This document shows, piece after piece, positions 1-6,163 of a DNA stretch of 9,363 nt. Position numbers and translations under genes: made by a program. The stretch comes from Prevotella sp. CAG:891 (GTDB lineage Bacteria; Bacteroidota; Bacteroidia; Bacteroidales; Bacteroidaceae), in assembly GCA_000437675.1 (NCBI GenBank), contig FR901671.1, positions 1 to 9,363 of the forward strand. Direction: 5' to 3'. A model generated the notes under the pieces. That model saw nothing but the letters and a program-made list of their open reading frames with translations, did no database searches and was not told the origin of the DNA. Numbering within the stretch: position 1 is the stretch's first letter; each line of letters starts with the position of its first letter.

Positions 1-227
1 AAGATACAACCTAAACACCCCGAAATCCAAATTTTTCGAGCACCTGATATCGCACCTCACTTTTTTATACCCCATCTACCCACCACCTTACATATTGATT
101 CTCAATCATTTCAGAACCAACTTTCAGAAAAGAAAAAAGTGAAATAGGGATATGCATTATTTACCTCCGCAAACCACCTCCAAGGCTATGCATACCCCCA
201 AGTACATGCAGCTTCACCACCTACGCA
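1..227. other. Region after the last clear gene
   Basis: Apart from the candidate small ORF I see no gene here. TATGCAT occurs twice (151-157 and 187-193). TGATT-CTC-AATCA (96-108) is a 5-bp inverted repeat without a following T run. There is no convincing terminator, so the transcript may continue to the left or end beyond the window. Confidence 0.5.
65..157 (-). CDS. Candidate 30-residue small ORF, unrecognised
   Basis: An ATG at 157 is preceded by GGAGG with a 6-nt spacer (TAAATA), close to the ideal arrangement, and opens a 30-codon frame ending in TAA. The predicted peptide starts MHIPISLFSF, has a moderately hydrophobic N-terminus and an R-W-W-V near the end. I recognise no family. At this length it could be chance; the ribosome-site match is the only support. 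It begins 70 nt after the WbuC stop. Confidence 0.2.
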   Translation of the reverse strand: MHIPISLFSFLKVGSEMIENQYVRWWVDGV

Positions 228-677
228 TCACTTATAAGCCCCATCCTTAGCCTCAAAAATCACACTCGGCTCCAGCACCTCAATCGTATGCCAAGCTCCC
301 TGCGGAATCTGACAACCATATTGTCCCTCAGCCGGACAAAGCCGAATGCGCTGCACCTCTCTGAAGCGTTTCTCCTGCGTCACCTCCTGTGCATCCATTC
401 CCCGGTCAAAAGCAGCTGCCTCCTCCGCCGTCAAAGGCGAAAGCAATGCATCCACTTCTTCGTAGATTACCTCGTCCAGTTTGCCACACAGGCAAATTAC
501 CGTTTCCGAAGTATCCTCATGCCGGTGAATAGGTGCCACCGTACCCGGCATCAATGCATTCAGCAAACGCTGACTCGTATCTGCTTCCGAAGTGCGTAAA
601 TCATAATGCTGTCGCAAACGCGGATTAGCCTGGGCTTGAACCAACAAGCCGTCCAAAAATGCTTTATCCATTTTCAT
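228..677 (-). CDS. wbuC: WbuC-family cupin-fold metalloprotein
   Basis: A 149-residue single-domain cupin. The first cupin motif is complete: Gly45, His51, His53, Glu58 and Gly65 with the canonical spacing G-x5-H-x-H-x4-E-x6-G. The second is P-Q-G-A-W-H with His130 as the expected fourth metal ligand. N-A-L-M-P-G-T (40-46) and T-S-E-T-V (56-60) fit the WbuC family, named from E. coli O-antigen loci. No signal peptide or membrane segment is visible, so it should be cytoplasmic. Its biochemical role is not settled; sugar-nucleotide or lipid-linked-sugar metabolism is suggested by context. It is the last clear gene, 15 nt after the phosphoglycosyl transferase, and probably shares its transcript. 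Closure by a TGA stop is followed by 227 bases with no clear terminator. Confidence 0.88.
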   Translation of the reverse strand: MKMDKAFLDGLLVQAQANPRLRQHYDLRTSEADTSQRLLNALMPGTVAPIHRHEDTSETVICLCGKLDEVIYEEVDALLSPLTAEEAAAFDRGMDAQEVTQEKRFREVQRIRLCPAEGQYGCQIPQGAWHTIEVLEPSVIFEAKDGAYK

Positions 678-685
678 TACCTATT

Positions 686-690
686 CCTCC
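686..690 (-). promoter_or_regulatory. Strong Shine-Dalgarno site for the WbuC gene
   Basis: GGAGG on the minus strand lies 8 nt before the ATG at 677 and 14 nt before the second in-frame ATG at 671, so it supports the first start. Such a canonical site stands out here, where most other leaders are A-rich and lack GGAGG. Confidence 0.6.
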
Positions 691-692
691 AC

Positions 693-1286
693 TTATCGCT
701 CCGTTACAATTACCTTAAACGTTTGGAATATCAACTTGATGTCATACCAAAACGAGCTATTCTCAACGTACTCCAGATAAAGTTTTATCTTCTCCTGCAT
801 GATTACATGAATGTAGTAATCCTCCGGATCCTCGGCCTGCTCCATCAGTTCGTTCTCGTTGCGGAACTTAATACTCGCCGGGTCTGTGATGCCCGGACGC
901 ACATCAAGCACATGCATCTGTTCCGGTGTCCAGTAATTCACATAATGGCGCACCTCAGGACGTGGTCCCACCAAACTCATATCACCAATGAACACATTGA
1001 TTAACTGAGGTAGTTCATCAAACTTATACTTACGTATGTAATACCCCGAACGCGTTACACGGGGGTCACGGCCACCTATCGTTACCAGCGAACCTTTGTC
1101 AGCACCCACACGCATGGAGCGGAACTTAAAGATGCGAAAGTCTTTATTACCGCGACCCACACGCACCTGACGATAAAAAACCGGTCCCTTTGAATCCAAC
1201 TTAATCCAAATGGCCAAGATTAGGAACAAGGGACTTAAAACCACCAGACCACAGCCTGAAGCAACAATGTCGAATAATCTTTTCAT
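693..1286 (-). CDS. Small monotopic phosphoglycosyl transferase (initiating sugar transferase)
   Basis: A 197-residue enzyme of the bacterial sugar transferase family (Bac_transf, PglC-sized). It should transfer a phospho-sugar from a UDP-sugar to undecaprenyl phosphate, the first step of repeat-unit synthesis. The start at 1286 gives the usual M-K-R-L-F-D-I opening; the frame runs to 1322, but the extra 12 residues do not fit. A single re-entrant hydrophobic helix spans about 12-29. KFRSM (54-58), Asp90-Glu91 in KFDELPQLINV (the catalytic dyad by family analogy), GDMSLVGPRPE (101-111) and RPGITDPAS (130-138) follow. The last deviates from the RPGITGLWQ-like form of many relatives. It has no long N-terminal membrane domain of the WcaJ/WbaP kind. 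The wbuC-like gene begins 15 nt downstream. The preceding aminotransferase suggests an amino-sugar substrate. Confidence 0.93.
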   Translation of the reverse strand: MKRLFDIVASGCGLVVLSPLFLILAIWIKLDSKGPVFYRQVRVGRGNKDFRIFKFRSMRVGADKGSLVTIGGRDPRVTRSGYYIRKYKFDELPQLINVFIGDMSLVGPRPEVRHYVNYWTPEQMHVLDVRPGITDPASIKFRNENELMEQAEDPEDYYIHVIMQEKIKLYLEYVENSSFWYDIKLIFQTFKVIVTER

Positions 1287-1299
1287 GTATAATGCAAGT

Positions 1300-1344
1300 A
1301 AAAAGGCTTGAAGACAAAACACGGAATTTCATCTCCAAGCCCTT
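1300..1344 (-). promoter_or_regulatory. Possible attenuator-like hairpin before the phosphoglycosyl transferase
   Basis: In minus-strand RNA, AAGGGCUUG (1344-1336) can pair with CAAGCCUU (1310-1303) with one bulged G, over a 25-nt loop, followed by U as part of a CCUUUUUA tract. The tract ends 13 nt before the phosphoglycosyl transferase start. The long loop makes this weak as an intrinsic terminator; a weak attenuator or chance pairing fit equally. Confidence 0.25.
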
Positions 1345-1355
1345 GATTTCAAACA

Positions 1356-1381
1356 GATACCCTCAACAAATCAGGGTTATC
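1356..1381. repeat. Possible hairpin just after the aminotransferase stop
   Basis: GATACCCT (1356-1363) pairs with AGGGTTATC (1373-1381) if one base is bulged, around a 9-nt loop. It begins only a few bases after the aminotransferase stop codon. No U run follows on the minus strand, so it does not look like a simple terminator; it could protect the 3' end of an upstream message or shape the leader of the next gene. Confidence 0.4.
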
Positions 1382-1384
1382 TAC

Positions 1385-2671
1385 TTATTTTAAATTAGTT
1401 ACAATATCTACAAAATTCTCAATCACGTAAGCCACATCTTCATCCGTCATACGCGTATTCAGCGGCAACGTAATTTCGTTCTCGAACATGCGGTAAGCAT
1501 TCGGAAAATCCTTGATATCGAAGCCCATATTCTTGTAAGCAGTCATCATCGGCAGCGGCTTGTAGTGCACGTTCGTGGCTATGCCGCGCTCAGCCATCTG
1601 CTCAATCACGCGGTTTGCCTCCTCGCGCGTTCTGCCCAACAGACGCACCAGGTATAAGTGGCCCGACGACGTATGCTCCTCGTTGTAATGATCCAGCACC
1701 GCCACGTTCAACGGCTTCAAAGCCTCATCGTAACGCGCAATCATCTCTTTCCGTCGTGCCAGCATACCTTCATAACGCTGCATCTGCACCAATCCGATGG
1801 CAGCCACCACATCCGTCATGTTACACTTGTACCAAGTACCGATGATGTCATACTCCCACGCACCCAGCTTCGTCTTGGCCAGTGCATCCTTGTTCTGTCC
1901 GTGCAGACTCAGCAGCTGCGTCTTGCGGTAAAGGTTCTCGTTCCACGTTTCATCCTCAATTTCGGGCACACCGCAGAACGTATTACCCTCCTGCTTGTCC
2001 AGCGTCTTTACCACCTGCTCGTTGCCGAAAGGCAAGTTCCACGTCATCGCACCACCTTCAGCAGTAGTCAGGTTCTTCACCGCGTGAAATGAGAATGAAG
2101 TGAAATCAGCAATCGCTCCCACCTTCACGCCCTTGCGTTCCGCACCAAAAGCGTGAGCTGCGTCGCAACAGATGGCTACGCGCCCAATTTGCTGCTGCAA
2201 ATCCGTTGCCGGTCTGAACAGGCTTTTCTTGGCTTCTACAATGGCCTTCAAGCGGTCGTAGTCGCAAGGAATACCGGCCAAGTCTACGGGGATAATCGCC
2301 TTTGTACGTTCCGTGATAGCAGCCTCCACGGCCTCATAGTCCATTTCGAGGCAGTCTTTCTGCACATCCACAAACACCAGCGTAGCGCCCACATGCTCCA
2401 CAATCGAAGCACTGGCCGTATAGGTATAGGCTGGCACAATCACCTCGTCGCCCTTGCCAATGCCCAGCAGTCGCAGGGCCATTTCGGCACAAGCAGTCTG
2501 TGAGTTCAAGCAAACGGCCTTATCAGCACCGACAAACTCAGCCACTTCTTTTTCCAGTTTCTTCGTGCGCGGTCCGGTGGTAATCCAACCCGACAGAATG
2601 GCTTCACGCACTTCATCAGCCTCAGCCTCCGTCATATCTGGCGGTGAAAAAGGCACATTACGCAGTTTCAT
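1385..2671 (-). CDS. DegT/DnrJ/EryC1/StrS family PLP-dependent sugar aminotransferase
   Basis: A fold-type I, pyridoxal-phosphate-dependent aminotransferase that puts an amino group on a keto sugar nucleotide, usually from glutamate. With the start at 2671 it has 428 residues. Marks include NVPFSPPDM near the N-terminus, SGWITTGPRT (about 27-36), the cofactor-binding Asp170 in CCDAAHAFGAE, and the Schiff-base Lys199 in SFHAVKNLTTAEGG. HYKPLP near 370 matches a late family element. An insert around 147-162, with R-P-A-T-D-L-Q-Q-Q, precedes the Asp strand and is found in some members. The frame opens as far as 2752, but the first 27 codons do not resemble the family. ATGs at 2677 and 2671 both follow an A-rich leader; the second is preferred. 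G+C is far higher than in the genes to the right. It lies 98 nt before a PglC-sized transferase and may make that enzyme's amino-sugar donor. Confidence 0.93.
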   Translation of the reverse strand: MKLRNVPFSPPDMTEAEADEVREAILSGWITTGPRTKKLEKEVAEFVGADKAVCLNSQTACAEMALRLLGIGKGDEVIVPAYTYTASASIVEHVGATLVFVDVQKDCLEMDYEAVEAAITERTKAIIPVDLAGIPCDYDRLKAIVEAKKSLFRPATDLQQQIGRVAICCDAAHAFGAERKGVKVGAIADFTSFSFHAVKNLTTAEGGAMTWNLPFGNEQVVKTLDKQEGNTFCGVPEIEDETWNENLYRKTQLLSLHGQNKDALAKTKLGAWEYDIIGTWYKCNMTDVVAAIGLVQMQRYEGMLARRKEMIARYDEALKPLNVAVLDHYNEEHTSSGHLYLVRLLGRTREEANRVIEQMAERGIATNVHYKPLPMMTAYKNMGFDIKDFPNAYRMFENEITLPLNTRMTDEDVAYVIENFVDIVTNLK

Positions 2672-2718
2672 TGTCATAACGTATTGTTTTTGTTGATTTT
2701 TGGATACGACAGAAAGCC

Positions 2719-2742
2719 CCAAAGTCCTCTTACGGTCTTTGG
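2719..2742. repeat. Short inverted repeat in the aminotransferase leader
   Basis: CCAAAG (2719-2724) and CTTTGG (2737-2742) pair across 12 nt, upstream of the chosen aminotransferase start. It lies in a stretch that is open in frame with that gene but probably untranslated leader. At six pairs it could be chance; it is noted because it is the third inverted repeat in the same gap. Confidence 0.3.
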
Positions 2743-2782
2743 AGCTCAACATTCTGCTCTTATCTTATTGCTTAATCTTTAT

Positions 2783-2806
2783 GGAATTCATACAAGCTGG
2801 AATTCC
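2783..2806. repeat. Inverted repeat with two GAATTC cores
   Basis: GGAATTC (2783-2789) and GAATTCC (2800-2806) are exact complements separated by 10 nt, directly next to the terminator-like hairpin in the gap before the aminotransferase. A dimeric-regulator site or an RNA hairpin are both possible; neither is shown. No Bacteroidetes-type -7 box (TAnnTTTG) was found near it. Confidence 0.45.
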
Positions 2807-2810
2807 TACC

Positions 2811-2832
2811 AAAAAGCTCTTTGAAGCTTTTT
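2811..2832 (-). terminator. Terminator-like hairpin after the nucleotidyltransferase-like gene
   Basis: AAAAAGCT (2811-2818) and AGCTTTTT (2825-2832) are perfect 8-bp complements around a 6-nt loop. On the minus strand the RNA ends the stem in five U, starting 17 nt after the upstream stop codon. The stem is mostly A-T with only a GC core of two pairs, so termination would be weak and the element reads the same both ways. It may attenuate rather than stop transcription into the aminotransferase block. Confidence 0.35.
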
Positions 2833-2849
2833 AATTTTTAAACAGTTCC

Positions 2850-3959
2850 TTAATCTTCTTCCCCTTTTTTCAAGAAGCCATACACAAACTGCCACACATA
2901 CCCCACCATGCTGTAGTGTGCCACGTCTCGATACTTCCACGAATGCTTGAATGCATTTCCAATCACATGCACACGCTCATACCAGATGCCTTTACTCCTA
3001 TTATATATAGCGGTGTCATCATACAGCGCACTCTCTATGGTTCGTTCTGCATACGCACTGTCGGCAAATATCGTCGGGTCGTGCAGTTCTACACCAAGGT
3101 ACTTCACGGCTATCGTGTTCAACACATCCACAAAACCATCCAACTTGAAGCGTTTACACTTCGCATAGAAATCAGCCCACACCACTTTGTCTTGATTCGC
3201 CTTTATCCAGCAAGCCCAATCCACAAAATGCCGCAGATTGATGCCTTCCACCAAAAAGTGTAACAACGAGTGGTAAAGCATAAACAGCCCTTCGGCTTCA
3301 AGGGGTAAAACGTAGAGTTCTGTGCCGTCCAGTTTTTCCAGATGGCAACCATCGTCTATAACCTCAACCATAAAATCATGCAGCCACTTGTCTGCACCGC
3401 CTCGTCTGGCTACTGTAAAGTACTGGTGGTTTTCTATCGTCAGTTGCTTGTACTGAATGTGCGAATGCTTATACCATCCATCGTCTACAGCCAACCCTAT
3501 GGTACGTGCCACATCATTGCCAATGTGGTAGGCGCAATGTCCTTGCCCATCAATCAGGTAGCAATCCAAATCGCCAAACTCTCTATGCCCGGGTTTTGTG
3601 TAATAGCGGCTGTGCGCCACCCCCTTAAACACGATGGTCTTCACCCCATGTTGCTTCCAAAGTCTTGCTACCTCGTTAGCCAATGCCAAATGCTGCGCAT
3701 ACATTTTTTCCACAAAGACCGTTTGCGCATAACACTGCATCACAGTCATGCGATCAGGAAAGTTATCACAAGCCTCATCAGCTTGTTTCAATAGTTCCAG
3801 GGCTTCAAATACCAATGCGCGCACACCTTGATTTTTCGCCAGTTGCATCACCTGCGACCAATCCACTTTTTCTGCAATTTTCTGCACTCGTAGATTGAGA
3901 GCTATATCCAGTAAAAGCAACAAGGTTCGAACTGACTCTTTTATTGGCTGCTTACTCAT
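2850..3959 (-). CDS. NTP_transf_5-type nucleotidyltransferase family protein, function unknown
   Basis: A 369-residue protein when started at 3959. The open frame continues to 4064, but those 35 codons lie wholly inside the upstream GT gene. The ATG at 3959 shares one base with that gene's stop (TAATG), a typical coupled junction, and gives a sensible N-terminus (MSKQPIKES). The motif FKGVAHSRYYTKPGHREFGD (111-130) followed by L-D fits the family of uncharacterised nucleotidyltransferases (NTP_transf_5): K-G, then R-x-x-x-D-x-D with Asp130 and Asp132 as the likely metal ligands. LRHFVDWACWI (242-252) matches a second conserved element with an acidic residue. No signal peptide is visible; the C-terminus is aromatic. 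Members recur in Bacteroidetes polysaccharide loci, but I know of no established substrate. A role in glycan or lipid-carrier modification is inference. Confidence 0.82.
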   Translation of the reverse strand: MSKQPIKESVRTLLLLLDIALNLRVQKIAEKVDWSQVMQLAKNQGVRALVFEALELLKQADEACDNFPDRMTVMQCYAQTVFVEKMYAQHLALANEVARLWKQHGVKTIVFKGVAHSRYYTKPGHREFGDLDCYLIDGQGHCAYHIGNDVARTIGLAVDDGWYKHSHIQYKQLTIENHQYFTVARRGGADKWLHDFMVEVIDDGCHLEKLDGTELYVLPLEAEGLFMLYHSLLHFLVEGINLRHFVDWACWIKANQDKVVWADFYAKCKRFKLDGFVDVLNTIAVKYLGVELHDPTIFADSAYAERTIESALYDDTAIYNRSKGIWYERVHVIGNAFKHSWKYRDVAHYSMVGYVWQFVYGFLKKGEED

Positions 3960-4954
3960 TATTTTTTTAACTTTCTTCCGGTAAACATGCCTACAATTGT
4001 TCCCCAACCATAGGAAATATGTACACAAAAGAACATCAGGAACAGGGGAAAGGAATACTTCCATCCATGCTCCTTAGCTGCTATAAACGAGGCTCCCAAG
4101 TCGCAAGCAAAATATAGTCCTAATCCTGCAACAAGTGCGTAAGCGAAGTATACGTGTATCCATGAAAGCAAGAATCCGAACATTATACCTAATACAAAGA
4201 GCAAAGGCACCAAATGTCGAAGTCCAATAGACTCTCTGTCCACATAGAATAAATGTCCGATAGATTCTCCATTGGCATACATTTGTCTACATGAAGCTTT
4301 CAATGTTGGACGAGCATAATATGAACTTATTATCTGTGGATCAAAATATACCTTGTATCCAGCTTTTCGAATACGCGAGTTATACTCATTGTCTTCTCCA
4401 CGAGATAAATCTTCACGCATACCACCAACCTTATTAAATACTCTACGAGGAAAACAACCAAAAGGAACTGAGTCCACATAATCAGGTTTCAAGCCTACAC
4501 GGAATGCTGAGCCCCCAATGCCAAAACGTGAATAGTTAAGAATGGCATTTGCTTTTGCCCATAAACTATCATTAAAGGGAAGAATGATACAACGCCCACC
4601 AACATTACCTCTTTCACTATCAGCAACCAAACCTTTAACACACATTTCTATATAGTCTTTATTGTATAGAGCATGTGCATCCAAGCGCACAATGTAAGGT
4701 GCCTCCGAATTTTTCACACCTATATTAAAGGCTATCGACTGTATGCGTCCAGGGTTATGAATGAAGCGGATGTTCTTATATGTTCTGCCATACTCCTCCA
4801 CTATTTCCCTCGTTCTGTCTTTGCTTCCGCCATCTACCACCATCACATCCATCTCTACAAACGGATACGACTGGTCAATGACAGAATCCAAACAACGAGC
4901 TATAAACTTTTCTTCATTGAGAGTGGGGATTACTACTGCTACTGTATAGCTCAT
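3959..4954 (-). CDS. ExoA-like GT2 glycosyltransferase with C-terminal membrane helices
   Basis: A 331-residue GT2 enzyme resembling the succinoglycan ExoA group, expected to act at the inner membrane. The catalytic domain shows VAVVIPTLNEE (5-15), DGGS (41-44), the metal-site variant LDAH (91-94) and GEDNE (186-190). A conserved-looking M-Y-A-N-G-E-S-I-G-H segment (225-234) precedes the membrane part. Hydrophobic stretches at about 248-265, 267-290 and 300-320 are likely membrane segments, and the protein ends in a basic tail. The start at 4954 lies 4 nt after the upstream stop and follows GGAAAAAGA, a plausible ribosome site. Its stop is fused to the next start as TAATG. In characterised relatives this kind of enzyme extends a lipid-linked sugar; the sugar used here is unknown. 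Confidence 0.92.
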   Translation of the reverse strand: MSYTVAVVIPTLNEEKFIARCLDSVIDQSYPFVEMDVMVVDGGSKDRTREIVEEYGRTYKNIRFIHNPGRIQSIAFNIGVKNSEAPYIVRLDAHALYNKDYIEMCVKGLVADSERGNVGGRCIILPFNDSLWAKANAILNYSRFGIGGSAFRVGLKPDYVDSVPFGCFPRRVFNKVGGMREDLSRGEDNEYNSRIRKAGYKVYFDPQIISSYYARPTLKASCRQMYANGESIGHLFYVDRESIGLRHLVPLLFVLGIMFGFLLSWIHVYFAYALVAGLGLYFACDLGASFIAAKEHGWKYSFPLFLMFFCVHISYGWGTIVGMFTGRKLKK

Positions 4955-4958
4955 AAAT

Positions 4959-6143
4959 CTATCTTTTTCCTAATAACAATCTGATTCTATGCTGAAGTGT
5001 CATCGGTATTAAGCTCCATATTGAATATGCCACTTTATAGTCATGTGCCTTCCAATAAGTATGTACGTCCGTCCAACTTTTGCTTTGCTTCCACAACGAA
5101 ATAACGACCTTTCTTTTATCTGTATGGCGCGAAGGATGATTCAAGGGCTCATTTCCATCCTTGATGTCTTCATAATCCACTTCAAATGTTTCTATAGAAG
5201 ATGATTGAATAACCGACATTCCTTTCGGGGTATTGACAATTAAACAAGAAACGCCCTTTTCAATATTAATTTTTTCTTTTAGGTCTTCTCTTCTGCCTAC
5301 CACGCCCCAAAAATCGCCGAGCGTAATGTCCGCTCCTCGTTCCTGTTTGGCATACGGACAGACATAACAAGAATCACGGTAAGTTTCTCCTTCCAGAAAA
5401 TAAGTCATATAGGAAGACAAGCGATGATTCACTTTCTTAGCTTTGCCATTTTTATAAGTTATCAAGTTATTGAAAGTCCAACCTTGTCCTTTATCTCTGA
5501 AAACAAAATGTTTTATTGCTGCTTTGTCATAGGCTTCAAGGGCAGAGTGAAACATCTCCACATTGGGAACGCCATGACAGATAACCTCTACGGTCAACAG
5601 ATTTTCATGATTTTTGGTAAATCGTTTTACAGCTGCTACCTGACAAGGAGTTCCTGAAAAAAGCACATTATATCCCTCCTTCAATGCAGTAGCAACCTGG
5701 GCATAGATACCATCTGTATAACTCTGAACATACTTCGAACCATACATCAATCTCACCTTGCTTACCTCATCTGTTAATATGTGCCTAGGGTTTAGGTTCT
5801 CGTCCAGAATACAACCGGCTACCATCCATCCTTTTTCTATCAAACACTCAGCTATAGCAGCAAATACACCGCCCGAAGACGACAACTTAATTTTCTCGGA
5901 ATCTGTGCGAACTGCTGCAAAAGTATCTTGCGGAATAATGGTCGTTTCTGGGTTTACTATCACACATTTTTTGGCACAAAGGCCACAATCTATGCATACA
6001 GCATCGTCAATCACCGGACGTAAATACCCTAGCCCGTCGGGCTGCATTGTGATACAGTCTTTAGGACATATATCAACACAAAGAGCGCATCCTGAACAGT
6101 CCTTAGCTTGAAAATCGACAACTCTTTTATTTTTAAAATCCAT
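4959..6143 (-). CDS. Coenzyme F420 hydrogenase/dehydrogenase beta-subunit-like iron-sulfur protein
   Basis: A 394-residue protein with an N-terminal double [4Fe-4S] ferredoxin domain: cysteines 16, 19, 22 and 26, then 50, 53, 56 and 60, each set as C-x2-C-x2-C-x3-C. The remainder matches the FrhB/FdhB family: SSSGG (88-92), SGTPCQVA (163-170), CHGVPN (189-194), and C-Y-V-C-P-Y (259-264) leading to GADITLGDFWG (270-280). In methanogens this family carries FAD and reduces F420. Bacteroidales are not known to make F420, so here it is probably a flavin/Fe-S oxidoreductase with another electron partner. It sits 20 nt after the pyruvyl transferase-like gene and 4 nt before an ExoA-like GT, with AGGTATATATG at its start. 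That placement suggests a redox step in polysaccharide precursor or repeat-unit modification. The substrate is unknown. Confidence 0.88.
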   Translation of the reverse strand: MDFKNKRVVDFQAKDCSGCALCVDICPKDCITMQPDGLGYLRPVIDDAVCIDCGLCAKKCVIVNPETTIIPQDTFAAVRTDSEKIKLSSSGGVFAAIAECLIEKGWMVAGCILDENLNPRHILTDEVSKVRLMYGSKYVQSYTDGIYAQVATALKEGYNVLFSGTPCQVAAVKRFTKNHENLLTVEVICHGVPNVEMFHSALEAYDKAAIKHFVFRDKGQGWTFNNLITYKNGKAKKVNHRLSSYMTYFLEGETYRDSCYVCPYAKQERGADITLGDFWGVVGRREDLKEKINIEKGVSCLIVNTPKGMSVIQSSSIETFEVDYEDIKDGNEPLNHPSRHTDKRKVVISLWKQSKSWTDVHTYWKAHDYKVAYSIWSLIPMTLQHRIRLLLGKR

Positions 6144-6163
6144 ATATACCTATACTTGATTCA

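Noticed and set aside
95..108. Terminator at the end of the operon
   Set aside because: The TGATT/AATCA hairpin has only five weak pairs and no T run after it on the minus strand.
1287..1322. N-terminal extension of the phosphoglycosyl transferase to an ATG at 1322
   Set aside because: The family opening M-K-R-L-F-D-I begins at 1286; the extra 12 residues fall in the hairpin-bearing leader.
2672..2752. N-terminal extension of the aminotransferase to an ATG at 2752
   Set aside because: The extra 27 residues are basic and unlike the family, and the stretch carries an inverted repeat typical of a leader. The ATG at 2677 remains a close alternative to 2671.
2672..2849. A Bacteroidetes-type promoter (TTTG, then TAnnTTTG) before the aminotransferase
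   Set aside because: No TAnnTTTG was found on the minus strand of this gap, and the looser matches do not have the right spacing.
3960..4064. N-terminal extension of the nucleotidyltransferase-like gene to an ATG at 4064
   Set aside because: These 35 codons overlap the end of the ExoA-like gene in another frame and resemble no family N-terminus; the TAATG junction at 3957-3961 is a better start.
4959..6143. A true F420-dependent hydrogenase or dehydrogenase subunit
   Set aside because: There are no alpha or gamma hydrogenase subunits nearby, the context is glycan synthesis, and F420 is not expected in this group; only the family resemblance is kept.
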